A stretch of 64,000 bases of DNA from Olleya marilimosa CAM030 (GCF_000518485.1 NZ_JADR01000006.1:1-64000), one strand, 5' to 3'. Numbered from the stretch's first letter, positions 9,965 through 19,375 are shown. Notes: generated from the letters alone by a model not told the origin. Program-made: numbers and translations.

Positions 9965-11668
9965 CTAAGCCCTTTTTATATCAGGTGTTTTAAATAAAGA
10001 TTGAATAATAAAGGCAATGACCATAACTATAGCACAACCAACAAAGTTTAACCATAAAAAAGGTAGATTAATTATTTCATATTCATTTAAAAAGAATAAA
10101 CCAATCACTAAAACTTGTGTAATTAAAGCAGCTACAAAAACAGCATTAGCTTTAATTTGCTTAAAGAAAAACGCTAATAAAAATATACCAAGGACATTAC
10201 CATAAAATATGGAGCCAATAATATTAACTAATTGTATTAGGTTTTCTGCTAGATTGGCGACGCAAGCGACACCAATTGCCATGATTCCCCAAAGTAGTGT
10301 AAAACCTCTTGAGGCCTTAACCATTTCTTGGTCAGTCTTAGGTCCAACTCTGTGTTTATATAAATCAATAGTTGTTGTGCTAGCTAGCGCATTAAGCTCT
10401 GATGCTGTACTAGACATGGCTGCACTTAAAATAACAGCTAACAATAATCCAATTAAGCCTTTTGGTAAATTATTAAGTATAAAATGTATAAAAACATAAT
10501 CCTTGTCATTACTTTCAACTTTTAAACCTTCGGCTTCTCCAGCTTTTTTAATTAAATCTCTAGCATGCGCTCTTATGGTATCACTTTTAGCGTTATAACT
10601 TGCGATAAGGTCCTGATTAACTTTTCCATCGGTATTTGCTAACTCAGTAATTGTTGCTTTTTTTAGATCAAAAATTTCTTTCTGCTCTAATTGCAACTCA
10701 GCATATTGATCTGCAAATTTTGAATTTAATACAACTTCTGTTGCAGTAGGATTAAAATTTATAGGAGCGTCGTTAAATTGGTAAAACACAAATACCATTA
10801 CACCTACCAACAATATAAAAAATTGCATTGGTACCTTTAGTAATCCGTTAAATATTAATCCTAAACGCATTTCTTTTACAGATTTACCAGACAAATAACG
10901 CTGCACTTGACTTTGGTCTGTACCAAAATACGATAGCATTAAAAACGTACCACCAATTAATCCACTCCAGACCGTATATCTATTATTTAAATCGAAAGAA
11001 AAATCTAACACCTCCATTTTACCGCTTGCTCCAGCAATATCTAGAGCTTTTTTAAAAGTGATATCATCAGGTAATTGGTTTAATATTAAAATGAAAGCAA
11101 TAACCATTCCTGTAAAAATCACCACCATTTGGTGTTTTTGAGTCACATTAACTGCTTTTGTACCTCCAGAAACCGTGTAGATTATAACTAATACTCCTAT
11201 AATAATATTTAGTAAAAGTAGATTCCATCCTAACACTGCAGATAAGATAATAGCAGGAGCAAAAATGGTTATTCCTGCTGCTAGACCACGTTGTATTAAA
11301 AATAATACAGCTGTAAGCGTACGTGTTTTACGGTCAAAACGGTTTTCTAAAAACTCGTAAGCAGTGTACACTTTTAGTCTGTGATATAAAGGTATAAAGA
11401 CCATGCAGATTACAATCATGGCTATTGGTAATCCAAAATAAAACTGCACAAATCCCATTCCAGAGTGAAATGCTTGTCCAGGCGTACTTAAAAAGGTTAT
11501 AGCACTAGCCTGTGTAGCCATAACAGATAATCCTATGGTCCACCATTTACTGGTACTACCACCTTTTAAATAATCCTGTACGTTTTTACTACCTCTGGTT
11601 TGATACGTTCCGTAAATAACAATGGTTAACAGTGTCCCAATTAAGACAATCCAATCTAAAGTTTGCAT
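9965..11668 (-). CDS. Sodium:solute symporter (SSS family)
   Basis: A 567-residue inner-membrane carrier expected to use the sodium gradient for uptake of an organic solute. About 13 hydrophobic helices are visible, beginning with MQTLDWIVLIGTLLTIVIYG. The SSS-type region GGTKAVNVTQKHQ lies near residue 168 and the signature-like SAAMSSTASELNALAS near residue 417. A charged insert of about 75 residues (about 315-390) separates helices. The gene is last in a three-gene unit with the 34-residue peptide (4 bases away) and the PIG-L deacetylase, suggesting it imports a sugar or amide product of that enzyme; this is inference. Confidence 0.9.
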   Translation of the reverse strand: MQTLDWIVLIGTLLTIVIYGTYQTRGSKNVQDYLKGGSTSKWWTIGLSVMATQASAITFLSTPGQAFHSGMGFVQFYFGLPIAMIVICMVFIPLYHRLKVYTAYEFLENRFDRKTRTLTAVLFLIQRGLAAGITIFAPAIILSAVLGWNLLLLNIIIGVLVIIYTVSGGTKAVNVTQKHQMVVIFTGMVIAFILILNQLPDDITFKKALDIAGASGKMEVLDFSFDLNNRYTVWSGLIGGTFLMLSYFGTDQSQVQRYLSGKSVKEMRLGLIFNGLLKVPMQFFILLVGVMVFVFYQFNDAPINFNPTATEVVLNSKFADQYAELQLEQKEIFDLKKATITELANTDGKVNQDLIASYNAKSDTIRAHARDLIKKAGEAEGLKVESNDKDYVFIHFILNNLPKGLIGLLLAVILSAAMSSTASELNALASTTTIDLYKHRVGPKTDQEMVKASRGFTLLWGIMAIGVACVANLAENLIQLVNIIGSIFYGNVLGIFLLAFFFKQIKANAVFVAALITQVLVIGLFFLNEYEIINLPFLWLNFVGCAIVMVIAFIIQSLFKTPDIKRA

Positions 11669-11671
11669 AAT

Positions 11672-11776
11672 TTAAAACAGTTTAGTTATTAAGTAAAATG
11701 CAATAATGTATAGCGCATTTGCAACTAAAAGAATTGTATATAACGGTTTCCATTGGTATTTAGGTTGGTCTTGCAT
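11672..11776 (-). CDS. 34-residue single-helix membrane peptide
   Basis: A tiny gene reading MQDQPKYQWKPLYTILLVAN at its start, then ALYIIAFYLITKLF. It has a short polar head, a single hydrophobic helix of about 20 residues and a lysine near the end. Support for it being real: it exactly fills the space between the PIG-L stop (11780) and the symporter ATG (11668), with gaps of 3 bases on each side. A role as a symporter subunit or stabiliser is plausible, as for other tiny transporter partners, but unproven. Confidence 0.75.
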   Translation of the reverse strand: MQDQPKYQWKPLYTILLVANALYIIAFYLITKLF

Positions 11777-11779
11777 GAT

Positions 11780-14308
11780 TTAGTTTTTTATTCCATTATC
11801 ATTAGTAATATCTTGTTTACCTATACTTAGCATGTTTGCAAATAATCTGTAAGCACCAGAAACACCAACAGGAAATTCTCTAAAAAAGCTTAATCCAGTA
11901 TAGATATAGTATCCTTTTCCATGTTTTGCGACTAAAAGACTTCCTGTTTTAGCAGTTTCGTCTTTATCATGCATGGATAGGATAGGAGTGAAGTCTGATG
12001 ACCATTGGTCAGGAAAATACAATCCACGTTCTTGCGTCCAACCTTCAAAATCTTTAGTAGTTATTTTGTTAGGAAAATTAAGCACCTCGTGATTTGGAGC
12101 TAATAAGGTTACTTCTGCATTTTCATCTGTAACTCTATCTCGTGATAATTGTAAATCAAAAGGCGCAATATTATCTACTTTAATACCACGATTGGTATTG
12201 TATTGCACAACCATGTTTCCTCCTTTGTCTACAAAATCAAATAAGATCTCTTGTTTAAATTTAAGTGCTTCAACAATATTATAAGCTCTAATACCAACCA
12301 CTACTGCATCAAAAGCACTTAGAAGTTCTGGTGTGATGTCTTCAGGTTTTAAAATCATAACGTTGTAGCCAATTTGTTGTAAGCTTTCTGGTACTACGTC
12401 TCCAGCTCCTTCAATATATGCTATATTTTCGCCACGTTTTTTAATATCTAATCGTACTATTTTACTTTCACTAGGAAGTAATACCGTTTGAAACGGAATA
12501 TGCTCGTAGTTTATTTCAATTAATTCTTTGGTGTAAGTCTTGTCGCCAATGGTAACTATTGGACTAATTAAACCTTCGCTTTGGTTTTTAGGCGGAATGA
12601 TTGTAAAAATAAAAGTTTGTTCTTGTCCTTTATTAGCTATAGTTATTTTTTGCTTTTCAGGAAAAACAGACCAACCATTAGGATGCGCAATGGTAATATA
12701 ACCTTCTAAATTATCTTTTCCAGCTTGAACTGTTACGGGAATTTCTTTTTGTTGGTCATTTTCAAAAATGATAACCTTTTGATTGATTTTTGCCGAAGCT
12801 TCTGGAATAATTTCAAATGGTCTATACAATTCACCTTTATCAGGTTTTGAGTAACGATATACTAAATCTTTAGTGACCGTAAACGGAAATCCATTGATAT
12901 TAAGATGAAAATCTATAGTAATAGCGCGTGGTGTTTCCGGTTTACCAATTAGATTTTTGTCTTCAACTTTATACATGCCTAAGCTACCTTTTTGGTTTAA
13001 CCAATAAGGCGCAGTTGGTTGTAATGAGTTAGCAATTGTAATTTTTTCTTTTAGTACTTGTTTATCGTTTGCTTTTAATAATTTACCATAATTACTATTA
13101 ATAGAATTGTTTGATATGGTGTAACTATCTAATTTAATAGTGGCATTGCTTCGGTTTAAGGCTTCAATATCTATATCAATAATTTGACCTGTTGATGCAG
13201 TTGGTGTGTTGGCTGAAGCTTCTAAATATAAACCAGCACAAGCTTCTATAATTTTATTAATTTCTTTAATTTTTTGATCTTTCCATTGTGGACTATCAAT
13301 CGCTAAAATTAATTGTCTAGCTTGTAATAATTGATCTAAATGGGCTGCAGGATTTTCAAAATTAAAATTAGTTTCTACATTTTTTAGAATAGTTTCAATC
13401 TGTTCTCCACCTTTTACTCTTGTCCAAGTCGTATTGATACCATCAAAAATATTGGATTTGTCTTTAGGTAAATCGCCTTTTATTAATTCTATATATTCCG
13501 TTTGACTTCCTCTTTGGGATAAACGACCAAAACCTTGACATAAATGTTGGCTACTAGCAAGTGCAGCAATTTCGTTGTTAGATACACCTAAAGCAGGATA
13601 ATAAACACCAATATCAAAGTTTAATAGATTGGTTTTGTCGGCTTCTTCAAATTTTTCTTCGCTACCATAAAACCACCAAGAGGTATTAAAAAACTCGCGT
13701 TTTGGTTGCCATGTTCCGTATTGTTTAACTTGTTCAGGATATGCATTTTTATCGTTAGCCAGATCAAAAGCTTCAACACTTAACATCGCAGAACTTGTGT
13801 GATGACCATGAGTTGTACCTGGACTTCTGTGGTCAAAACGGTTTATTATAATATCTGGTTTAAATTGTCTGATAGCTAAAACTACATCACTAAGGACTTC
13901 GTTTTTATTCCAAATCGCTAATGTTTCGTCTGGATGTTTAGAGTATCCAAAGTCATTAGCTCTTGTAAAACGTTGCTCGCCACCATCTGTACGTCTTGCA
14001 GCAAGTAACTCTTGCGTACGGATGACACCTAAAAGTTCTCTTAGCTCTGGACCAATTAAATTTTGTCCACCATCACCTCTAGTTAAAGATAGGTAGGCTG
14101 TACGTGCTTTTACATGGTTAGACATGTAAGAGATTAATCGTGTATTTTCATCATCTGGATGTGCAGCTAGATATAAAACTGACCCTAAAAAATTTAGTTT
14201 TTTTACTGCTTGATGAATTTCTGAAGCGTTTAATTTTTCTGGTTGTTGTGCTTGTGTAGAAAATGAAAAGCACAGTAAAAATAGGACCGAAGCCAATAAT
14301 TTTTGCAT
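11780..14308 (-). CDS. PIG-L/LmbE family deacetylase, large secreted form
   Basis: An 842-residue exported hydrolase. A signal peptide (residues 1-20, ending STQA) is followed by an LmbE-type zinc deacetylase domain with the metal motif AHPDDE (49-54) and later HRSPGTTHGHHTSSA near residue 160. The C-terminal two thirds contain beta-sandwich-like regions and, after about residue 620, a glutamine-amidotransferase-like segment (VVVGIRAYNIVE, GGNMVVQYNTN). The family removes N-acetyl groups from GlcNAc-type sugars; the substrate is unknown here. First gene of a unit with the 34-residue peptide and SSS symporter; a TATATTTG box precedes it. Confidence 0.88.
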   Translation of the reverse strand: MQKLLASVLFLLCFSFSTQAQQPEKLNASEIHQAVKKLNFLGSVLYLAAHPDDENTRLISYMSNHVKARTAYLSLTRGDGGQNLIGPELRELLGVIRTQELLAARRTDGGEQRFTRANDFGYSKHPDETLAIWNKNEVLSDVVLAIRQFKPDIIINRFDHRSPGTTHGHHTSSAMLSVEAFDLANDKNAYPEQVKQYGTWQPKREFFNTSWWFYGSEEKFEEADKTNLLNFDIGVYYPALGVSNNEIAALASSQHLCQGFGRLSQRGSQTEYIELIKGDLPKDKSNIFDGINTTWTRVKGGEQIETILKNVETNFNFENPAAHLDQLLQARQLILAIDSPQWKDQKIKEINKIIEACAGLYLEASANTPTASTGQIIDIDIEALNRSNATIKLDSYTISNNSINSNYGKLLKANDKQVLKEKITIANSLQPTAPYWLNQKGSLGMYKVEDKNLIGKPETPRAITIDFHLNINGFPFTVTKDLVYRYSKPDKGELYRPFEIIPEASAKINQKVIIFENDQQKEIPVTVQAGKDNLEGYITIAHPNGWSVFPEKQKITIANKGQEQTFIFTIIPPKNQSEGLISPIVTIGDKTYTKELIEINYEHIPFQTVLLPSESKIVRLDIKKRGENIAYIEGAGDVVPESLQQIGYNVMILKPEDITPELLSAFDAVVVGIRAYNIVEALKFKQEILFDFVDKGGNMVVQYNTNRGIKVDNIAPFDLQLSRDRVTDENAEVTLLAPNHEVLNFPNKITTKDFEGWTQERGLYFPDQWSSDFTPILSMHDKDETAKTGSLLVAKHGKGYYIYTGLSFFREFPVGVSGAYRLFANMLSIGKQDITNDNGIKN

Positions 14309-14336
14309 GATTGTTTTGTCAAATTTGAAACTGTTT

Positions 14337-14344
14337 CAAATATA
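14337..14344 (-). promoter_or_regulatory. Promoter -7 element of the PIG-L operon
   Basis: TATATTTG on the minus strand, 28 bases before the ATG of the PIG-L gene, matches TAnnTTTG. The upstream -33 part is not clear. Confidence 0.5.
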
Positions 14345-14406
14345 AACAAGTCATTAAGGGAATGCAGTATTTTTAGATTTCTTTAACTTTAATTAACAGT
14401 TACCAC

Positions 14407-15486
14407 TTAAAGCCATTTTTTACGTTTAAAATAAATGAGCATTCCTATTAAAACAACTAGCATGACAATCCAAACCACATAATAACCATACTTGTATTGT
14501 AGTTCTGGCATGTTGGTAAAATTCATCCCGTAAATACCAGCTATAAAAGTTAATGGAATAAATATGGTCGCAATAATAGTTAGTACCTTCATGACTTCGT
14601 TCATTTTATTACTAATGGTAGTCATATACATGTCCATTAAACTCCAAATCATTTCGCGGTAAATGTCTATATTTTCTGTCACCTGAATAATATGGTCGTA
14701 AACATCCCTAAAGTAATGGGTAGTTTTTTCTTCAATTAAAGGATTGTCACTTTTTTCTACACGATTTATTATTTCGCGTAGCGGAAAAATAGCACGACGT
14801 AACTTTAATATTTCGCGTTTTAGATTTTGTATTTGTTGAGAAATTTGCTCTTGCGTCATACCAGTAAAAAGGTCGTCCTCCAAATCTTCTATCTTGTTAC
14901 CCATTGTCTCTATAATAGCATAATAATGGTCAACAATTGCATCGATTAAAGCGTACATTAAATAGTCTGATCCTTCCTCGCGTACACGTCCTTTTTTTTG
15001 TCTTATACGATCCCTAAGACTATCAAAAACATCACCTTCTGCTTCCTGAAAGGTCAATACGTAGTTTTTTCCCATAACAATGCTGACTTGCTCTGAAACA
15101 AGTTTTTCGTCTGCATCGTAATACATCATTTTTAAGACTATAAAAAAGTAATCTTTGTACTCGTCAATTTTAGGACGTTGAGAGGTGTTAACTATATCTT
15201 CTAAAATTAAAGGATGTAACTTATAATGTTGACCAATTTTTTCAATTTGGTCAATAAAATTAAGTCCGTTAAGATTAAACCACGTTACGGTTTCAGAGTC
15301 TTTAAAATTAAAGGCTTCTTCGACTGTATTTAAGTCTGCTTCTTTAAAACTGTCTTCGCTATAATCAAAAGCGTATAAGTGGAGTATTTTATCTTCTTTA
15401 GAGCCTGTATAGACTAGTGCTCCAGGAATTTGACCTAAATGTTTTTTGTAATTTTGAGTACGTTTTTTTTGTCTTTTTTTAGCCAT
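14407..15486 (-). CDS. corA: CorA-type magnesium/cobalt transporter
   Basis: Pentameric inner-membrane channel for Mg2+ (also Co2+ and Ni2+). The 359-residue protein has a large cytoplasmic N-terminal domain, a long helical stalk (about 200-290), and two C-terminal helices with the selectivity motif YGMNF (GMN at 320-322) at the end of the first. The extreme N-terminus is very basic (MAKKRQKKRTQNYKKH). It is the last gene of the long operon starting near 20123, 9 bases after the MscS gene; both act on ion or osmotic balance. Confidence 0.95.
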   Translation of the reverse strand: MAKKRQKKRTQNYKKHLGQIPGALVYTGSKEDKILHLYAFDYSEDSFKEADLNTVEEAFNFKDSETVTWFNLNGLNFIDQIEKIGQHYKLHPLILEDIVNTSQRPKIDEYKDYFFIVLKMMYYDADEKLVSEQVSIVMGKNYVLTFQEAEGDVFDSLRDRIRQKKGRVREEGSDYLMYALIDAIVDHYYAIIETMGNKIEDLEDDLFTGMTQEQISQQIQNLKREILKLRRAIFPLREIINRVEKSDNPLIEEKTTHYFRDVYDHIIQVTENIDIYREMIWSLMDMYMTTISNKMNEVMKVLTIIATIFIPLTFIAGIYGMNFTNMPELQYKYGYYVVWIVMLVVLIGMLIYFKRKKWL

Positions 15487-15495
15487 AGGTAACGA

Positions 15496-16026
15496 TTAAT
15501 GCATATCTCCAAAATCCTCGATTGCATCCTTTTGTACTAAAGTTACTGCTTTTTGTAGAATTAAGTTGTTTGGATAGGTAACTAAATCTCCATTATCTTG
15601 TCTTAAATGTAACTGAAAGGCTCTAATATCTTCTATTATAGCTTCAATTGGAGCGTCTTTATCATGAATCTTAATTTTGTCTCCAACTTTATATGGAAAC
15701 GAAAAAAACATGATTATTCCAGAGGTAATATTACTTAGAATGGACCAAATGGCAAATAGCGCAATACCAATAACAGCAAATACAGATGAAAAAATGACTG
15801 CAAGATCTTTAAATTCTGCTCCAAAAATATAGGCAATAAATAGGATGAAAATTAAGAAAAGTGTTACTGTTGTATATCGAGAAATTAGTCCAATTCTAGC
15901 ATCATTAATACCACTTTGTTGTCCTATTTTTTTTATAAAAATTTTAAGGACATATCTAATGATTAGAAATATGACTAATACTATAGATGAAGTGATTAAC
16001 TCGGATTGTATATTGTCTAAAAACAT
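15496..16026 (-). CDS. Small MscS-family mechanosensitive channel
   Basis: A 176-residue membrane protein that looks like a minimal MscS channel. It has hydrophobic helices at about 12-32 and 50-70, a pore-lining-like helix around residues 78-110 (IGIALFAIWSILSNITSG), and a short beta domain with FPYKVGDKIKIHD and TYPNNLILQKAV. E. coli MscS is 286 residues, so the C-terminal vestibule is greatly reduced. It sits between corA and a lipoprotein gene in one operon. The role would be relief of osmotic down-shock; gating has not been inferred from the sequence. Confidence 0.85.
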   Translation of the reverse strand: MFLDNIQSELITSSIVLVIFLIIRYVLKIFIKKIGQQSGINDARIGLISRYTTVTLFLIFILFIAYIFGAEFKDLAVIFSSVFAVIGIALFAIWSILSNITSGIIMFFSFPYKVGDKIKIHDKDAPIEAIIEDIRAFQLHLRQDNGDLVTYPNNLILQKAVTLVQKDAIEDFGDMH

Positions 16027-16058
16027 AGGTGTGTTTAATTAATTGGTAAAGATAGTTT

Positions 16059-16967
16059 TTATTCTAACCCTAGTGTTTGTCTTAACTCTAAATCCGAGTT
16101 ACTTTTTTTATTCCAATAGTCTGATTGTAGTGTTTTAATTTTTGTAGCTTTTGTAGTGTTTCCGTTTTGTGTTTCTTCCCAACTTTGAATGGTGTATGGA
16201 AAAGAAGGATTGTATTTTATAGTTAACTGACGGTCTAAGTCTTTAATTTTAAGCGTGTATTGTCCTGGCTTGTTTTCCGCGAAAGCGTTATAGGCTTTTA
16301 AAGGTTTGTGATTAAGTCTGGTATATTCTAAACTTGGTATAATTTTTATGTTTCCAACAGGTAGACTATTTGGGTCAATGCGCAATTGTGTCCAAATTTG
16401 ATTTTCTAAAATGTTTTTTTCTAAATTGAAGTTTTGATCTGCTTCTCCCTGAAAATAGGAGTGAGAGGTTACTTGAAATTGCTCGCGATTATTAAGTTGA
16501 GTGTAGACATGACCACACCATTCTTGCACAGAAGCACTAACTTTTAAGGCGTGTTGATTATTTGCAACAGGATAAAATGTACTTTGCATAATGCTATAAG
16601 GATAAATACCTGTGTTAAATTTTTTGGTAGCATTTAGCTTTAAAACATTAATATTTGATGGGTTATTTTGGTCTGCTTTTACTTGATCGTTTTTTAAAAA
16701 AGGTTCGGTTACAAAAACAAGTACTGCTGTCCCTGTTCTGATTTCGCCATATCTAGATTGTTCTAATTGGTAAGATGTAATTTCGGCTTGTCCAGAGTAC
16801 CAATAGTCATTAAACTGTTTGTTAGTTTTAAAGGCTGGTAATTTTGTTTTTTCTGTAACGGATTCAACTTGATTATAAGTTGTTTTTGTATCTGTTTTAA
16901 GTTGCTCTTTACAACTTAAAATTAATAAAGCACTAAATATAAATAAGGACGATTTTAAAAATTGCAT
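16059..16967 (-). CDS. Flavobacterial lipoprotein next to Maf, function unknown
   Basis: A 302-residue predicted lipoprotein with the lipidated cysteine at about residue 19 (LLILSC). The mature part contains an NDYWYSGQAEITSYQL segment and is rich in beta-strand-like sequence; no enzyme motif is seen. Homologues are, as I recall, sometimes wrongly labelled as septum formation inhibitor because of the neighbouring maf gene. It follows maf by 30 bases and precedes the MscS gene in the operon. The gene carries one copy of the TTTCCGCGAAAGCG repeat (16274-16287), encoding AFAEN. Confidence 0.7.
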   Translation of the reverse strand: MQFLKSSLFIFSALLILSCKEQLKTDTKTTYNQVESVTEKTKLPAFKTNKQFNDYWYSGQAEITSYQLEQSRYGEIRTGTAVLVFVTEPFLKNDQVKADQNNPSNINVLKLNATKKFNTGIYPYSIMQSTFYPVANNQHALKVSASVQEWCGHVYTQLNNREQFQVTSHSYFQGEADQNFNLEKNILENQIWTQLRIDPNSLPVGNIKIIPSLEYTRLNHKPLKAYNAFAENKPGQYTLKIKDLDRQLTIKYNPSFPYTIQSWEETQNGNTTKATKIKTLQSDYWNKKSNSDLELRQTLGLE

Positions 16968-16997
16968 AGCTAATTATTTAACTATAAAAATACGACT

Positions 16998-17591
16998 CTA
17001 AAATTCCTCTGCAATAATATTTAACGTTTCGTAAACAAGATGCGTTGGCATACCAACGACATTAAAAAATGAGCCTTCTATGCTTGTTACACCAATTTGA
17101 CCAATCCATTCTTGGATACCATAGGCTCCAGCTTTGTCTAAGGGAGAATAGGTTTTAATGTAGTGCCAAAGCTCTTCATCTGTAAAGGCTTTAAAGGTTA
17201 CTTTGGTTACAGCATTAACTGTTTTTTGGAATTTTTTTGTACGTATGCAAACTGAAGTAATAACCTCATGCGTCTCGTTACTTAATGAGCTAAGCATTTC
17301 AAATGCTTCGTCGCTAGATTTTGGTTTGCCTAACGCTTTGCTTTTGTGCCAAACAATGGTGTCACTGGTTACTAAAATCTCATGCGCTTTAAGTTCTTCC
17401 ATAAAAGGAAGCGATTTTAGTTCGGCTAGATAATCGCTTATTTGATAATGCAATAAATGATGAGGATAGACTTCTTTGGTTTTTTTTAGACGTACTTCAA
17501 AGTCTAATCCCAAATCTCTGAAAAACTGTTGTCTTCTAGGAGAGCCTGAGGCTAGGATGATGTGTCTGTCTTTAAGTTTTTCCTTTAGCAT
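16998..17591 (-). CDS. maf: Maf-family nucleotide pyrophosphatase
   Basis: Cytoplasmic house-cleaning enzyme that hydrolyses non-canonical nucleoside triphosphates such as dTTP/UTP analogues to monophosphates; overproduction of the B. subtilis homologue blocks septation. The 197-residue protein has the family opening ILASGSPRRQQFF (12-24), the catalytic SDTIVW (about 75-80) and KPKSSDEAFEMLSSLS (about 88-104). The start overlaps nothing; the UbiA gene ends 3 bases upstream, indicating a shared transcript. Confidence 0.95.
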   Translation of the reverse strand: MLKEKLKDRHIILASGSPRRQQFFRDLGLDFEVRLKKTKEVYPHHLLHYQISDYLAELKSLPFMEELKAHEILVTSDTIVWHKSKALGKPKSSDEAFEMLSSLSNETHEVITSVCIRTKKFQKTVNAVTKVTFKAFTDEELWHYIKTYSPLDKAGAYGIQEWIGQIGVTSIEGSFFNVVGMPTHLVYETLNIIAEEF

Positions 17592-17594
17592 AAT

Positions 17595-18506
17595 TTATTT
17601 TAATATAAATAAGTAAACAATCATGGATAGCATTCCGCTAAGCATAACTAATTTAAGTAGGTTGCTTATTGATTTATATTGTGCTTTAGTTTCGGCAGAA
17701 AATAACTTAATGCTTATATAAACCAAAGGACCAATAACAGCGATAATAAAATAGGCAACAGCAACTTGCCTCATGTATAGATAATTAGCTAAATAGTAAA
17801 TAAGTAATAGTATTAAAAATACAGTTAATCCAAATGCTATGTAACGTGCACGATTTTTACCTAAAACAATAGGTAAGGTTTTAAATTGCATTTTATAATC
17901 ACCATCTACATCTTGGATATCTTTTACTATTTCTCTTGCTAACGATATTATAAATGCAAAAACAGCATAATCAAATACAACCTCAAACATAGAGGATTGT
18001 ATAAATTGATTTTGTGTGTTTATGGCAGGAAGAAGCTCAAATATACCAACAATTACAAGGCTTAATCCAACTAACACACTAATTATAATGTTACCAACTA
18101 GAACTATTTGTTGTAAGAAGGTAGCATATATATATAGTAGTGCTGCAATAATTACAAAGATTGCAAAAAAGGTGTTTCGGTTAATGAGATTAGATAGGTA
18201 AAAGCCTAAAATAACACCAATAACTGTAAATACCATATAATATGTGTAAGCTTTATCTTCTGGTATGTGCTTGCCTATAATTAATTTGTTTGGTTTATTA
18301 ATACGGTCTGCTTCGACATCATAAATATCATTTATAATGTAGCCACCAGCAGCTATAGTAAGCGTAGATATTACTAACAACGCAAACTGAAAAGCAGTTA
18401 AAGTGGTGTTAACGCCAAAAGCCGGAAACATAGCGTATTTAATTAATACTTGTACTAAAGCAATTAGTAGTAAATTTTTAAATCGAATAAGTTGAAGTAG
18501 TTTCAA
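17595..18506 (-). CDS. UbiA-family prenyltransferase (geranylgeranylglycerol-phosphate geranylgeranyltransferase-like)
   Basis: A 303-residue integral membrane prenyltransferase with about eight or nine helices. The first Asp-rich Mg2+-diphosphate site is NDIYDVEADRINKPNK (59-74), the second DIQDVDGDYKMQFKTLP (about 195-211). The sequence resembles proteins labelled as archaeal-type digeranylgeranylglyceryl phosphate synthase rather than menaquinone MenA or UbiA. Bacteroidota are known to carry bacterial GGGP synthases, but the natural product in Flavobacteriaceae is, to my knowledge, not established. It sits between the small membrane protein gene and maf. Confidence 0.85.
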   Translation of the reverse strand: MKLLQLIRFKNLLLIALVQVLIKYAMFPAFGVNTTLTAFQFALLVISTLTIAAGGYIINDIYDVEADRINKPNKLIIGKHIPEDKAYTYYMVFTVIGVILGFYLSNLINRNTFFAIFVIIAALLYIYATFLQQIVLVGNIIISVLVGLSLVIVGIFELLPAINTQNQFIQSSMFEVVFDYAVFAFIISLAREIVKDIQDVDGDYKMQFKTLPIVLGKNRARYIAFGLTVFLILLLIYYLANYLYMRQVAVAYFIIAVIGPLVYISIKLFSAETKAQYKSISNLLKLVMLSGMLSMIVYLFILK

Positions 18507-18526
18507 TGTGATAATTTTCAGATTGT

Positions 18527-18838
18527 TTAAGATAATAGTCCTCTTAGCATTGCAATTGCTAAAACAACAATCAAAATTAAGAAGAATGCAGTCAAAAAAG
18601 CAACAATTATATTTTTTTGTTTGGCTTGTTTTCTAATTTTATTTTTAATCTGTTGTTTCTCTGCTTTAGAAAGTAGCGATGCAGAAAAGTTAGTCTTAAA
18701 TTGTTTATGACTTACTGTGTTTAATTGGTTTTTTATATTGGAAAACACAGCTTTTGGATTTTGATTAAATACGGATGCTTGGTTACCAGAACCAATATAT
18801 CCAAAACCTGTGTTATGTCTTCTTTTAGTGCGCTTCAA
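18527..18838 (-). CDS. Small basic protein with C-terminal membrane helix
   Basis: A 103-residue protein of unknown function. The N-terminal 75 residues are polar and strongly basic (KRTKRRHN at the start, KQQIKNKIRKQAKQK before the helix), and a single hydrophobic helix occupies about residues 77-98, giving a tail-anchored layout with the basic domain in the cytoplasm. It lies 6 bases after the KdsC-like gene and 20 bases before the prenyltransferase gene, so it is part of the operon. I recognise no family. Confidence 0.7.
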   Translation of the reverse strand: MKRTKRRHNTGFGYIGSGNQASVFNQNPKAVFSNIKNQLNTVSHKQFKTNFSASLLSKAEKQQIKNKIRKQAKQKNIIVAFLTAFFLILIVVLAIAMLRGLLS

Positions 18839-18844
18839 TAGGTG

Positions 18845-19375
18845 TTAAAAGGTTTGTGCGTCAAAATCACTATCCCATTTATTTTGTACTTTCATTACCT
18901 GCTCAATGACATCACGTACACAACCTTCGCCTCCTAATTTATGAGAGATATATTTTGATACACGTTTAACCTCAGGTACTGCGTCTTGAGGGCAACTTGG
19001 CATACCTACTAATTTTAAAACAGGTACATCCGGAATGTCGTCTCCCATGTATAACACGTTTTCTGCTTTTATCTGGTTGTCGTTTAAATACGCTTCAAAT
19101 TGTACTATTTTTTGATGTGCACCTAAATACACATCCTTAATACCTAAATGATTTAATCGTGTACGTACACCTTCGTTAGTACCACCAGAAATAATACAAA
19201 CATTATAACCATGATTTAAGGCTTGCTTCATGGCATAACCATCCTTAACATTCATGTGTCTAATCATTTCACCCGAAGTGGTAATGGTAATCATTCCATT
19301 AGTTAAGACACCATCTACATCAAAAATAAAGGTGGTGATTTGGTGTAAGTATTCTTTATAGCTTTTATCGTCCAT
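18845..19375 (-). CDS. KdsC-like HAD phosphatase
   Basis: A 176-residue cap-less HAD phosphatase of the 3-deoxy-manno-octulosonate-8-phosphate phosphatase type, which acts as a tetramer in lipopolysaccharide Kdo synthesis. Catalytic motif I is FDVDGVLTNG with D19 and D21; motif II includes IISGGT; motif IV is YMGDDIPD. No kdsA, kdsB or kdsD gene is nearby, so the substrate could be Kdo-8-phosphate or a related sugar phosphate. It overlaps the end of the upstream DUF2520 gene by 11 bases. Confidence 0.88.
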   Translation of the reverse strand: MDDKSYKEYLHQITTFIFDVDGVLTNGMITITTSGEMIRHMNVKDGYAMKQALNHGYNVCIISGGTNEGVRTRLNHLGIKDVYLGAHQKIVQFEAYLNDNQIKAENVLYMGDDIPDVPVLKLVGMPSCPQDAVPEVKRVSKYISHKLGGEGCVRDVIEQVMKVQNKWDSDFDAQTF

